Assembly: GCA_947089145.1 (NCBI GenBank)
Contig: CAMUJH010000032.1
Span: forward strand, 1-46,820
Origin: an uncultured Hungatella sp.
Lineage (GTDB): Bacteria > Bacillota > Clostridia > Lachnospirales > Lachnospiraceae
Direction: 5' to 3'
Length of the DNA: 46,820 nucleotides
In this document: positions 16,569 to 26,509 of the stretch, piece by piece
Numbering within the stretch: the first letter of the stretch is position 1
Layout: each line of letters starts with the position of its first letter
The notes under the pieces: model-generated
The model's input: only the letters and a program-made list of their open reading frames with translations
Told to the model about the DNA's origin: nothing
The model's database searches: none
Position numbers and translations under genes: made by a program

Positions 16569-17942
16569 TCAGATTACCTGAAACTCTTTCCATCTTCCCA
16601 TTCGATATCTAAGCCGGATCAATACTGCGCGGATTCCCCAGTCACAAGCCATAGCAAGCGCTACGCCAATGACGCCCATATTCATCCATATGCCAAATAC
16701 AAAGGAAAGAGCAACTCGACAGATCACCGAAGCAAAAATAGAAGTTACCATTGTATACTTCACATCCCCTGCTGCCCTCAGTCCATTAGATAAAACAAAA
16801 CCTGACGGGTGGAAAATCGCATTGAAAAAATTATGAATGAAGCATAAAATAATAACCAGATGTACAGCCTCGTCTGACAAGCTGTACAGTTTCAGCACCA
16901 GTGGTGTCACTGCAAAAAATACTGTGTCCCAAATGATACAGCCCATGTAGGCGACCCGAAGCAGTTTCTTCATATAATATTCCGCCGCTTCATAATCACC
17001 GGCACCAACACACCGTCCAATTACTGTAATAAAAACAGGCCCCATAACGATACTAAACAATGCCGCCAGTGACCAGAAACTCTGCGCGACGCCGTTGGCT
17101 GCGATCTGCGTTGTTCCAAACATTGCAATGATACTGCTTAGTGCCACCTTAGAAACATCTAAAAGCGCGCTTTCGATCCCGCTAGGCACCGCAATGTGAA
17201 TAATACGTCCTACCAACGCCTTTCGGAACGCAAAAACATCTTTTAATCTGACATATACCGTATAACTTTTATTGGAACAGGCGATCAGCATCAGAATTGC
17301 AGCTACAATCCTGGAGATCAAGGATGGGATTGCCACTCCCGCAACTCCGGCCCGCAGGACAAAAATGCCGATATAGTTTCCAATGATATTGATAACATTC
17401 ATAACCATGGAAACTATCATTGTCACCTTGGTCTTGGACATGCTGCGCAGGATACTAGAGCAGCTGTTATAGATGGCAAGCATAGGAAACGATAAGGCTG
17501 TAATAAACAGATAGGTCAAACATGCATCCATAACCGCAGCTTCCACGTTGCCGAATAAGACAGACAGCAAAGGTTTACGCAGCAGAAGGATCAGCACCGT
17601 AATGACAATGGACACCCCTGCGGACACCATCACCAGTTGTCCGGCTGTCTGCACCCCATTCGCCTGATCCTTGCGTCCGATATACTGACTGATCACCACG
17701 GCTCCTCCCGAAGCCAATGCCGTAAATACAGCAATAAAAATAGAATTGATCTGATTTACCAGAGAAACCCCAGAAACCGCTGCCTCTCCTGCATAACTTA
17801 CCATAAGCGTGTCGATCAGTCCAACCAGCAGCATCAGAACCTGTTCCACCAGAAGGGGAATGATCAGTTTCTTCAGATCGTTGTTACTGAATAGTTGTCT
17901 CTTTTTATCAATTTGAGTCTTTGGCTCCAATATATTTTTCAT
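16569..17942 (-). CDS. MATE family efflux transporter (second copy)
   Basis: 457 residues with about 12 membrane segments. It opens DLKKLIIPLLVEQVLMLLVG, then LIDTLMVSYAGEAAVSGVSL and the typical GGAVVISQYIGRKDQ loop; the second half begins at about residue 245 with IHIAVPSGIESALLD. This is the NorM-like exporter type, clearly different from the MATE at 2463-3806. Plasma membrane; drug or toxin extrusion by ion antiport; substrate unknown. The C-terminus ends in a short basic tail. It appears monocistronic. Confidence 0.92.
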   Translation of the reverse strand: MKNILEPKTQIDKKRQLFSNNDLKKLIIPLLVEQVLMLLVGLIDTLMVSYAGEAAVSGVSLVNQINSIFIAVFTALASGGAVVISQYIGRKDQANGVQTAGQLVMVSAGVSIVITVLILLLRKPLLSVLFGNVEAAVMDACLTYLFITALSFPMLAIYNSCSSILRSMSKTKVTMIVSMVMNVINIIGNYIGIFVLRAGVAGVAIPSLISRIVAAILMLIACSNKSYTVYVRLKDVFAFRKALVGRIIHIAVPSGIESALLDVSKVALSSIIAMFGTTQIAANGVAQSFWSLAALFSIVMGPVFITVIGRCVGAGDYEAAEYYMKKLLRVAYMGCIIWDTVFFAVTPLVLKLYSLSDEAVHLVIILCFIHNFFNAIFHPSGFVLSNGLRAAGDVKYTMVTSIFASVICRVALSFVFGIWMNMGVIGVALAMACDWGIRAVLIRLRYRMGRWKEFQVI

Positions 17943-18009
17943 AACAGATCATCTCAACCTCTTTTCCTCTATGTCGTTTTTTCCTGCATCTGAGCAAAAA
18001 TATATCGTC

Positions 18010-18138
18010 CTATAAAATTCCTACTGCCTCTCCTGCCTGATGGGTTTTGCCAGTCACGATCCGAAAGTCCGGATAATCGCTGCTGTTCGCCCTCACAAAC
18101 ACAGTCACTGCCGGATGCCCGGCTTTTTTTGATCTCAT
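18010..18138 (-). CDS. Small ORF coupled to the MurR-type regulator
   Basis: A 42-codon frame whose ATG overlaps the stop of the regulator gene by 4 bp (ATGA). It reads MRSKKAGHPAVTVFVRANSS, then DYPDFRIVTGKTHQAGEAVG and IL-stop. It is basic, with no membrane segment. It may be the surviving start of a longer gene truncated by a deletion, since nothing follows until the MATE gene. The family was not recognised. The overlap is the main reason to list it. Confidence 0.35.
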   Translation of the reverse strand: MRSKKAGHPAVTVFVRANSSDYPDFRIVTGKTHQAGEAVGIL

Positions 18139-19049
18139 GAGCTTTCCTCTACGTCCTTTCTTTGTTCCAACACACTGGTTCTTGCGTGCCTGGTAACATA
18201 TTCCAACTGCCTGCTGTGTTCTATCTTATATTTCAGATTTTTATGATAATCTCTCACAAAATAACATGCGAATAATACATTCAACAGATACAAAATCGAA
18301 TTCTCTGTAGCAAATGTAGCAATCTTATTAAATAGCCTCTCTCTTGATGAAATATTCAAAACACAATCCGCAATCCTGCTAAGCTGGCTTTCTCCTGCAC
18401 TGGTGATCGCCAGCACAGGAACATGATTTTTTTCTACCCAGTCCAGCAAATTCATAGGAACCCGATCGATCGTATTGCCCGAATATGATATAACAATTGC
18501 ACAATCTTTTTCCGTCAGCGTGCCTGCCATCATTCCCACATCACTAGAGCTGGCAATGTAGATTTTTTTTCCGATACTGAGCATTTTCCTCACAAACAGC
18601 TGCGCGAGCTGAAGATTTGGATTCAAGCCAAAGATTGCGATCTGCTCAGCCTGTTCCAGGAGATCTGCTGCCTGATCCAGTGTTTTATCATCCAATAGGT
18701 CTGCCGTATCCAGAAGACTCTCCACTTGCAAGGAACACATTTTAGAAATAATATCCCTGGTAGAATCTGACTCTGCAAATGGATAATTAGGGTCTATATC
18801 TGTATAATGAGCCGCCTGATAATTCTGCTCTTCCATAAAAGCTCTGGAAAATTCTTTCCATCCCTGAAATCCCAATGCTTTTGCAAAACGTACCAAAGCC
18901 GCCTTGGAAGTGAATGTTTTCTCCGCAATCTCCTGCACCGAATATTCATGCAGATGCGTGCTTTCTTTTATGATAAACTCTCCAATTGCACGCCTTGATC
19001 CACTCCGATAATCATAGGATATCGATTCTACCTGATGAAGTAGATTCAT
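18135..19049 (-). CDS. MurR/RpiR-family sugar-responsive regulator
   Basis: 304 residues. An N-terminal RpiR helix-turn-helix (about 15-80, with YSVQEIAEKTFTSKAALVRF and AKALGFQGWKEF) is followed by a SIS domain (about 120-250) with IAIFGLNPNLQLAQLFVRKM, CAIVISYSGNTIDRV and VLAITSAGES, which bind phosphorylated sugars. It is adjacent to a broken GH1 6-phospho-beta-glucosidase and a broken EIIB on the same strand, so it probably controlled that beta-glucoside operon. The effector would be a 6-phospho-sugar (inference). The regulator is intact although its presumed target is not. Confidence 0.88.
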   Translation of the reverse strand: MNLLHQVESISYDYRSGSRRAIGEFIIKESTHLHEYSVQEIAEKTFTSKAALVRFAKALGFQGWKEFSRAFMEEQNYQAAHYTDIDPNYPFAESDSTRDIISKMCSLQVESLLDTADLLDDKTLDQAADLLEQAEQIAIFGLNPNLQLAQLFVRKMLSIGKKIYIASSSDVGMMAGTLTEKDCAIVISYSGNTIDRVPMNLLDWVEKNHVPVLAITSAGESQLSRIADCVLNISSRERLFNKIATFATENSILYLLNVLFACYFVRDYHKNLKYKIEHSRQLEYVTRHARTSVLEQRKDVEESS

Positions 19050-19108
19050 ATACGCCCCTCCTTTTCCATTTGCAGCCAGATATTAGGGATATTTATTCTA
19101 AATCTTTT

Positions 19109-20244
<1,136 letters not shown>

Positions 20245-20330
20245 CTCTTTTCCCCTCAGTGATTTTTGAATAGTAAGTTTGTTGACTGCGTATTCGAGAA
20301 ACGTTGCGAATCGTTTTTCTTTATTTTTTT

Positions 20331-20359
20331 ATACTAACAATTCTTCTTTTTTTGTTCAA
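20331..20359 (-). promoter_or_regulatory. Promoter of the broken EIIB-GH1 operon
   Basis: On the minus strand TTGAAC (20359-20354), a 17-bp spacer and TAGTAT (20336-20331). Downstream an inverted repeat ATTCG...CGAAT at 20292-20311 may be the regulator site. Confidence 0.5.
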
Positions 20360-20445
20360 CCTTTCCAGTTTCACCTTTTTTCATGTAAAGACATAGTCAT
20401 GGGGAATCTATGAAAAAAATTGAAACTACCATCCATCAGCATTTC

Positions 20446-20888
20446 TTACAGAAAGTAAAAGCAAATGATCTCCTGCTCCCCTGTCTCCACCCGGTTTTCG
20501 GCGGTGTTGGTGCTTTGGGATTCCAAAGGCAGCTTCACGCCCCACTCAGCCAGCACCTCATTGACTGCTTCCAGAAAGGGAGAAACCCTTCCAATGCCCA
20601 AATCGGCAGCCGCCTGATAGATGGTCTCCTTGATTTCCACCGGGGTCACGCCGAAATTCAATGCTGCCCCCCCATCTGACAGTGAAACTCTCCGATGCCC
20701 TGACATCCCAACAGCGTGGCAAGGATCGCCATATAACGGGTACGGTCATCCAAATTGTCCTGGTTCACTACTTCATCATAAGCAAAATTATAAAACCGCT
20801 CCATAAACTCCGGGGCAGTTTCCATCATTGTGGAGTGGCTGCCAGGAAACATTTTTTCATGATAGGCTTTCGCTGCTTCTGTTACCAT
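20446..20888 (-). pseudogene. Carboxymuconolactone decarboxylase-family protein, frameshifted
   Basis: Starts MVTEAAKAYHEKMFPGSHST at 20888 behind AGGAGG (9-nt spacing), then DDRTRYMAILATLLGCQGIG. Near 20690 the frame shifts and the rest of the domain follows in another frame: AALNFGVTPVEIKETIYQAA, then ADLGIGRVSPFLEAVNEVLA. Together these make one AhpD/CMD-like alpha-helical protein of about 150 residues. The Cys in LLGCQ is the only one near the usual CxxC/His site. The family includes gamma-carboxymuconolactone decarboxylases and thiol peroxidase partners. The break makes activity unlikely. Confidence 0.75.
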
Positions 20889-21060
20889 ATTTGTTTTCCT
20901 CCTCAATTTCAATTATGGGGAAAACGCAGCGAAAACCAGCTTTACTTTTGAGTTCCTGTTTAAAGTGGTATATTTCAATTTCGCTGTCCTCTGATTGAAA
21001 GCCATACAGAAGTTTGATAAAATAAGGATCAGATAAAAATAATTCACGGAGGAATGACAA

Positions 21061-21738
21061 ATGAATCAGCCAGAACAATACGACCAGCGTATCGCCCGCA
21101 TTATGGCAAAAATCGAAGCCCTGCATGATAAGAAGTTTTCCTTTTCCTGCGGGAAGTGGCCACCAGTCTGGAAACCGCCCATGAGTGAGGAGGACGTGGC
21201 AGCCTTTGAGTTGGAGAGGGGAATCCATCTGCCGAAGGATTACCGCCGCTTCATCACCACCATCGCCAGCGCCGGAAGCCAGCCCTTTTACGGCCTGCTG
21301 CCCTTACGCCAGAAGGAAAGCACCGTGGAGCAGCCTTTTCCTTACACTCTGGAGAATATCCTCTACTTTCTTCACATGACTGAGGAGGAGATGGACGAGT
21401 TTTATGATGAGGATACGCCTTTTACCGCTGATAACGGCCTAATAGCCCTGTGTACCGAGGGGGACGGCATGGACAGTGTTCTGGTGGTAAACAGCCCGGA
21501 CCCGGATACCTACGGCACGGTCTGGTATTACGACCTGGCCAATGACTGCGGGATCATCCCTATGTGCGATAAGGAGACTGGAAAGCCCTTCCATTTTCTG
21601 GACTGGCTGGAATATTGGGCGGACCGGACAGCGGGCCTTCAGAGCACAGAGTATTTCAGTTTTTCCGAAACCGTACAGCTGCCGAAAGCGCCGGATAACC
21701 CCGACATCATGGGGCGGAAAATGGGATGGATCGAATAA
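21061..21738 (+). CDS. SMI1/KNR4 (SUKH) family protein, possible immunity protein
   Basis: 225 residues with an ACGGAGGA ribosome site. The SUKH signature is clear: MSEEDVAAFELERGIHLPKD then YRRFITTIASAG, followed by GDGMDSVLVVNSPDPDTYGT and VWYYDLANDCG, ending in FLDWLEYWAD. It is a cytosolic alpha/beta protein. In bacteria most SUKH proteins neutralise polymorphic toxins (nucleases, deaminases), and many occur as orphans against toxins of rivals. No toxin gene is adjacent. It is followed 25 bp later by an unknown protein and then by further immunity-like genes, which supports this reading by context. Confidence 0.8.
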   Translation: MNQPEQYDQRIARIMAKIEALHDKKFSFSCGKWPPVWKPPMSEEDVAAFELERGIHLPKDYRRFITTIASAGSQPFYGLLPLRQKESTVEQPFPYTLENILYFLHMTEEEMDEFYDEDTPFTADNGLIALCTEGDGMDSVLVVNSPDPDTYGTVWYYDLANDCGIIPMCDKETGKPFHFLDWLEYWADRTAGLQSTEYFSFSETVQLPKAPDNPDIMGRKMGWIE

Positions 21739-21763
21739 ACGATGAGAAATGGAGGTAAGACGA

Positions 21764-22225
21764 TTGAAGAAGGTTCCTATTGATGAAGCTAAAATTCTAA
21801 TGGCCATGGAAATTATCGAAAAAGCCGCTTCCCTTATGGCAGAGAGAGATTGCAGACAGGATCAAGAGGCCAGGAAGGAACTGGCAGAGCTGCAAGACCG
21901 TTTAAGGGAGCTTACTGGGAATCAAAGACTGCAGATAACAGATTTTCAGAGGTATTGGAGTTATACAAGTCTGGAAACCATGGCGAGGAAAGCGCTGATG
22001 GCGCCTCCCTCCAAAGACAATGTGTCCAATGAACAGATCAAAGAAATCGTTTTAGGGATTCTGAAGCACGAGGAAGCCGAAATGGACTGGTGGCTGGAAT
22101 ATCTCAAGATCAATACCGGTTTGGTCAATCTCACCGACTATATCTTTTACCCCAATCTGGTTGGTCTTGATATGCAGGCTACCCTGGAGCAGATTGCGGA
22201 TAAGATCATTGCCGACAGAACATAG
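21764..22225 (+). CDS. Unrecognised protein in the immunity-like cluster
   Basis: 153 residues. The best start is TTG 21764 because its GGAGG lies 8 nt upstream; the ATG at 21749 overlaps that site. It reads KKVPIDEAKILMAMEIIEKA, then a charged helix RKELAELQDRLRELTGNQRL, and later KEIVLGILKHEEAEMDWWLE. It is predicted to be mostly helical and soluble, with no signal peptide or membrane segment. The family was not recognised. Its position between a SUKH gene and an ankyrin gene suggests an immunity or accessory role, but that is inference only. Confidence 0.65.
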   Translation: MKKVPIDEAKILMAMEIIEKAASLMAERDCRQDQEARKELAELQDRLRELTGNQRLQITDFQRYWSYTSLETMARKALMAPPSKDNVSNEQIKEIVLGILKHEEAEMDWWLEYLKINTGLVNLTDYIFYPNLVGLDMQATLEQIADKIIADRT

Positions 22226-22240
22226 GGGAGGGGGTCCGCC

Positions 22241-22638
22241 ATGGAGATCTGCTGTATACCCTCTTCGATTTGAAACAATTGAAAAAGGAGCAGATTCCCG
22301 ACCCCACCTCAGCCGATACCGCCATTTTAAAAGGAATCCTCCATGCCATAGATTCCTGTAAAACCGGAGATTTTCCCGGTGTGCTGCGTGATAAACTAAA
22401 AGACGTTCCAGGGCTGAAATCCAATCAGGATGAACACCTGGTCCTGATCGCAATATTAGCCTGTGCCGGAGTATTAACGCCCAAATTCTATCATAGGCCT
22501 ACAAGCGGGAAACACGATTGGAAGTTCGCTGAATATTGGCGCAGGGAAGATGGATGTTGTACCGAGGTCATAGAAAACTACCCGGCGGCTCTTTCGTATC
22601 TTCAGGAGATTCTGTTATCACATTGGGAACTTCCTTAA
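22241..22638 (+). pseudogene. 5'-damaged gene of unknown family
   Basis: A good ribosome site (GGGGAGGGGG) precedes ATG 22241, but that frame stops after ten codons. The protein-like frame is shifted: HGDLLYTLFDLKQLKKEQIP, then LKGILHAIDSCKTGDFPGVL, RDKLKDVPGLKSNQDEHLVL and GKHDWKFAEYWRREDG. A frameshift near 22245-22270 is therefore likely. The last 25 residues overlap the 3' end of the convergent gene by 71 bp, suggesting the C-terminus was also replaced. No function is assigned. Confidence 0.5.
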
Positions 22639-23236
22639 TTACAGCGGCTGAAGCAGCCGGAATCACGGTAACCTCTTTATGGGTACCAGCTGGTTCCTCA
22701 ATCTTCCCTATTTCCACATCCGTAACCTCTTTTTCCGAAATCATGGCCATATCTTTGGAAAGTGTTGGTGTTCCCGCTTTCGTCTTCACCGTTTCCGGTA
22801 CTTCCGGTTTGATAATCTCTGCCTCCTGGGGTTCTACAATAACCTGGGATTCTTCCGGCTTTGCCGGTTCTGTTTGTATCGGCTCTACGGTTATGCTGAC
22901 CTTTTCCTCCTCCTTATCCGGAACCAGGACAACATCCTCCATATCATCCACTTCTTTGTCGGAGATCTCAAACGTATGGTTTTCCTTTTCAGAATCGACC
23001 TGAATATTTTCGAAATCGTGAACCGCGTCACTTGGACTTCCCAAACCGCCCGATTCATCTTTAGCTGCCTCCTGCCCAGCCACGCTTTCCTGTCCTTCTG
23101 CTTCCTGTTCCACTGTGCCGGACATCTCCTGCACAGACTCTGTGGAAACTTCCTCCGTTTCTGTCACGTCTGCCCAGGTAATCCTTGCGGCAGCCGCAAT
23201 CGTCATAATAACCGCCATAATCACAATCGCTATCAC
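22568..23236 (-). CDS. Membrane-anchored acidic low-complexity protein
   Basis: 222 residues from GTG 23236. One N-terminal hydrophobic helix (IAIVIMAVIMTIAAAARITW) is followed by a long, disordered Glu/Val/Pro-rich tail such as STESVQEMSGTVEQEAEGQE and VEPIQTEPAKPEESQVIVEP. The upstream frame is open and basic (KEKKHEQDKK) but has no standard start codon, so the true start is unsure. It looks like a single-pass surface protein with an extracellular wall-spanning stalk. No catalytic motif and no recognised family. It converges on the gene above and overlaps it, so one or both 3' ends are rearranged. Confidence 0.55.
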   Translation of the reverse strand: MIAIVIMAVIMTIAAAARITWADVTETEEVSTESVQEMSGTVEQEAEGQESVAGQEAAKDESGGLGSPSDAVHDFENIQVDSEKENHTFEISDKEVDDMEDVVLVPDKEEEKVSITVEPIQTEPAKPEESQVIVEPQEAEIIKPEVPETVKTKAGTPTLSKDMAMISEKEVTDVEIGKIEEPAGTHKEVTVIPAASAAVIKEVPNVITESPEDTKEPPGSFL

Positions 23237-23454
23237 TTTTTTGTCCTGTTCATGTTTCTTCTCCTTTATGAAGGCCTCTTATTTAAGAATACTGTTTATG
23301 CGCTTTTCATTTTCTCAGCATTCCTCTATCCTTCCAGTCAATTATGGAACCGGATACCTGTCACAAACACAAAACACACAGAAGAAACCAGATTGAATGG
23401 AATCAGGCTTTATGATAGAATCAGAATCATAAATCACAGTGATTGGGAGGGCGT

Positions 23455-24531
23455 ATGGGAAAAAAGAGGAAGACACTTCCGAAAGAAATGAAGGAACTTT
23501 TAGAAAACGGCAATATTGGGTTGCTCAAGGAGCAGTTTTTGCGCTGTGATCCCAATGCGGTCACACATAGCAAATATGGTTCCAATATCTTTTCCATGTC
23601 GCCTTTGCCAAAGGAATTTGCCTTTTGGGCCAAAGAACAGGGCGCAGATGTGAATTTTAAAGATTACTATGAGAAAACGCCCATCTTTAACCAGGCTTCC
23701 GCCTGGAATGGCGATGTACAGCTTCTCATCAATTTGGGGGCCAATGTGAATGTTTCCGATCACTCCGGTGTAACCCCCTTGCACCTTGCCGCATTATATG
23801 GACGAAAGGAGGCGGTGAAAGCCTTATTGGAGGCCGGCGTGGATGTCAATATCAAATCGGGCCGGATTGACTGGCCGGGATTTCTTACACCTCTGGAAAA
23901 AACGCTCCTTCAGGACCGCCTGCCCTATCAGGAACTGCTGGAGATCTGTCAGCTGCTCCTGAACCATGGGGCAGCAATCACGGACCAGTGCCGGGAAGCT
24001 CTTGGCAAGTCGGCGGAACGTTTCCAGCGTGTCAAACGGGGAATCACCAACCCGGATTTCCAACGCAGTCAGACAGAAGGGCTGGAACATCTTTGCCAGA
24101 TCTTTGGTGTGGCGTTTCCTGAGGAAGCCGTTTTTCACGATGGAACGTCCCCCATCCTTGTACCGGAGGAAAGCAAAGGCAAGGCGTTTCAGTGGCTCTG
24201 GAACTATCTTGTCCCACCCAGCGGGAAGGCCCTGACTGCCCAAGGGGAAGCCATCCGTATCGCTGGCCGAATTGACCATGAAATCACGGCCAACGGCGGC
24301 ATGAACTGGGACGGTGAATATCGCAAAATGCTCCATGCCTTCCCCCAGTACCTGCGCCTGGGAAATCCGCTGCATGATGAGGATATTGCACAGGCGGAAA
24401 CCATCACCCGTCTTTTACGGGACAGCCGGGATGACGGAACCCTGAGCATGCAGCTATGTGCCTATGCTGTGGCTTGGGTATTATTAAATCCCAAGGTACT
24501 TTCCCCGTTGGAAGCAGATTACTCAAGATAA
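23455..24531 (+). CDS. Ankyrin-repeat protein, possible immunity protein
   Basis: 358 residues. The start ATG 23455 is behind GGGAGGG; an upstream in-frame TTG at 23443 overlaps that site. Ankyrin repeats occupy about 45-165: NFKDYYEKTPIFNQASAWNG, LINLGANVNVSDHSGVTPLH, LAALYGRKEAVKALLEAGVD. The C-terminal half (about 190-358) is an unrecognised helical region with DGTSPILVPEESKGKAFQWL. No signal peptide, so cytosolic. Ankyrin proteins of this layout often sit among immunity genes of contact-dependent toxins. The neighbouring SUKH gene supports this, but no toxin is visible. Confidence 0.75.
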   Translation: MGKKRKTLPKEMKELLENGNIGLLKEQFLRCDPNAVTHSKYGSNIFSMSPLPKEFAFWAKEQGADVNFKDYYEKTPIFNQASAWNGDVQLLINLGANVNVSDHSGVTPLHLAALYGRKEAVKALLEAGVDVNIKSGRIDWPGFLTPLEKTLLQDRLPYQELLEICQLLLNHGAAITDQCREALGKSAERFQRVKRGITNPDFQRSQTEGLEHLCQIFGVAFPEEAVFHDGTSPILVPEESKGKAFQWLWNYLVPPSGKALTAQGEAIRIAGRIDHEITANGGMNWDGEYRKMLHAFPQYLRLGNPLHDEDIAQAETITRLLRDSRDDGTLSMQLCAYAVAWVLLNPKVLSPLEADYSR

Positions 24532-24770
24532 ATACAGCTTCTTTCAGTTTCAGGCCATGAGGGCTTTATCATTCCCCATCATGTTACTGGTAAACTACAA
24601 GCAAAAGCCCCACACAGGGAAGAATCGGCTCTTTCTGCTATTTGGGTAAATCCGTTATTCCCGTTTTGCTTAACTAAGCCAATTTGGTGACTTATAGCAA
24701 ATCCAAAGAATACTTGGATACCCAAAGTACAGAAAGGACCGAAGAATCTTCTGGTGAGGCTTTTTCCTAT

Positions 24771-25984
24771 TTATTTTGGCAAACTGTCTTTTATATCTCC
24801 ACGCTTTTTCCTTACCAACGCAATCAGCAATAAAAATGATACCAGGGCCGCCATAGGCGCCACCGACCGGTCTCCCGTCTTAGGAAGAACATAGGTCTTC
24901 TCCGGCTCCGGAATCTTTGCGGGAAACGGCTCCACCGGCTTGGAAACTTCCATATTCACCGCTTCCGGTTTGGGCACCCCTGGCCCGGAGGTACTGCTTC
25001 CGGTAATTCTTCGGTGTGCGCCATTTCCATTACCTGAACTCTGGCCGGCACACCCTGGTTATAATTGTAGCAGAAGCTGACCTGGCCGTTGACCATAAAC
25101 ACAGCCTCATTCTGATGATAGAAACTGAACACCACATCCCTGATCAGTTTCTCAGGAATCTTTGCCTTCAGGTTCTGGTACTGGGCAATGGATTGGAACG
25201 CATAGGGACTGATAGAATCGAACCGTTCAAAGTACCCGTCAGGAAAATCCGCCCCCACAGCCACCTTAATCAGCCTCCTCTCCTGCCACAGCGCCTTCCC
25301 GTCACTGCCATACAGCGTACTCCCTGCCGTGTCAAACTTTCCTACATAAGCGCCATACCAAATATCCGGGGACGTGCGCACAGCGGCATTTCCCGCCATC
25401 AGGGCATCAATCTCCGTGTCCGCAAAAGAAATATGTTCCACAGAGGTTACCTGGTTTAAATCCAGGGTATCAAACCTCCCATAGTCCATGTTGAATATCC
25501 GGCTTATCCCATCAGGTACCCGGTAACTTTTCCTCTCATTTCCAGAAAGGTATTTCACCAAAATACCATTCCCTCCAGACGTTGCGCTTAAAACACCCTC
25601 ATCCTTATGAAAAGCCAGAGTTCCCTTATTTTCCGGGCTGATCTCAATCTCCCTTAAATCCTCCGCCCCGTAAAACGTGGTCGTGGTGACCCCTCTTACG
25701 TTTTTCCCAATCACAAGCCTTGTAATCCCATTCTGTCCAAGGAATGTACTTGTCTTATCCTTGGCGCCCAGCTGTGTCACCGGTATCCCATCAATCTCAT
25801 CCGGTATGACCACTTGGCCGTCCTTTACCCCGCTGTCCCGGACTCCGGCCACTGCATAGCCGGAGCTTATGTCCCTCACATCAAAATCACCCCTCCACTC
25901 GGCAAATGTGTTCATGCCGAAAGCAGAGACACAGAGCATACCGGCCAGGAAACCGGAAACCGCTTTCACCATACGTTTATCCAT
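24771..25984 (-). pseudogene. LRR (BspA-like) surface protein with LPKTG anchor, frameshifted
   Basis: The start is ATG 25984 behind AAGGAG. A signal peptide (KAVSGFLAGMLCVSAFGMNT) leads to BspA-type leucine-rich repeats, for example VVIPDEIDGIPVTQLGAKDK and ITRLVIGKNV. The frame ends GQGCPNRKR at 24956. The adjacent frame continues PKPEAVNMEVSKPVEPFPAK to TYVLPKTGDRS, a membrane helix (MAALVSFLLLIALV) and RKKR: a complete sortase signal. Adding one G to the GGGG run near 24978 restores a single protein of about 404 residues. As written, the product would be secreted and not wall-attached. It is either a real homopolymer contraction, possibly reversible, or a sequencing error. Confidence 0.85.
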
Positions 25985-26008
25985 CGCTTTCTCCTTCTTT
26001 GCTGGCTT

Positions 26009-26052
26009 AGGAGCTGTCCCGAAATAATCTGCAATATTTCGGGACAGCTCCT
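26009..26052. repeat. Perfect 18-bp inverted repeat upstream of the surface protein
   Basis: AGGAGCTGTCCCGAAATA and its exact complement flank an 8-nt loop (26027-26034). It lies in the leader of the surface-protein gene and ahead of the toxin-antitoxin unit. No T-run follows on the minus strand, so it is not a clear terminator. It could be a leader attenuator, a protein site or the end of a small mobile repeat. Confidence 0.75.
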
Positions 26053-26171
26053 TATTTCTCATGCCAGAAACATCTCACGGCAATTATGGAGAGAATTTCC
26101 CGGACATAAGAAAAGTGGGACTGTGAAAAAATGGAATGATTGAAATGTTACCATTTTTATTTTCAGACCTA

Positions 26172-26200
26172 TTGACCTGATAGCATGAAACAACTATAAT
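26172..26200 (+). promoter_or_regulatory. Toxin-antitoxin promoter
   Basis: TTGACC (26172-26177), a 17-bp spacer and TATAAT (26195-26200), 39 bp upstream of the antitoxin ATG and its ATAGGAGG site. Confidence 0.75.
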
Positions 26201-26239
26201 ATGGTTAAAATAATACTATCAAAAATAGGAGGTGCTATT

Positions 26240-26506
26240 ATGAATATTCGTCCATCCGCCGCAATCCGCCAGAATTACAACGAAATTGCCGATCTGTGCC
26301 GGAAGACCGCAGAGCCTATTTTCCTTACTAAAAATGGCGAAGGCGATTTGGTCGTTATGGACATTGAAACATACAATCGAAGGGAAAAAATGCTGAAACT
26401 TCGTGAGGAACTGCTTGCTGTTGAAGAAGACCGGCAGGCAGGCAGAGTTGGGTGTACCTTAGATGAACTGGATGCTTATCTGGATGATATTATTGCCGAG
26501 GAATAA
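26240..26506 (+). CDS. Type II antitoxin, Phd/YefM family
   Basis: 88 residues starting MNIRPSAAIRQNYNEIADLC, then FLTKNGEGDLVVMDIETYNR, the classic Phd/YefM fold that binds DNA at its N-terminus. The C-terminal acidic helix (LDELDAYLDDIIAEE) is the toxin-neutralising tail. ATG 26240 has an AGGAGG site; an earlier ATG at 26201 lies next to the -10 box and is not used. The toxin gene starts 4 bp after the stop. Autorepression of the shared promoter is expected from the family. Confidence 0.9.
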   Translation: MNIRPSAAIRQNYNEIADLCRKTAEPIFLTKNGEGDLVVMDIETYNRREKMLKLREELLAVEEDRQAGRVGCTLDELDAYLDDIIAEE

Positions 26507-26509
26507 GAT

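Noticed and set aside
22679-23491. 270-codon plus-strand frame opposite the acidic membrane protein
   Set aside because: It is a His/Phe/Arg-rich complement of the Glu/Val/Pro repeats and has no start signal.
24545-24770. Possible small RNA or riboswitch after the ankyrin gene
   Set aside because: Only weak inverted repeats are present; no conserved riboswitch core was recognisable.
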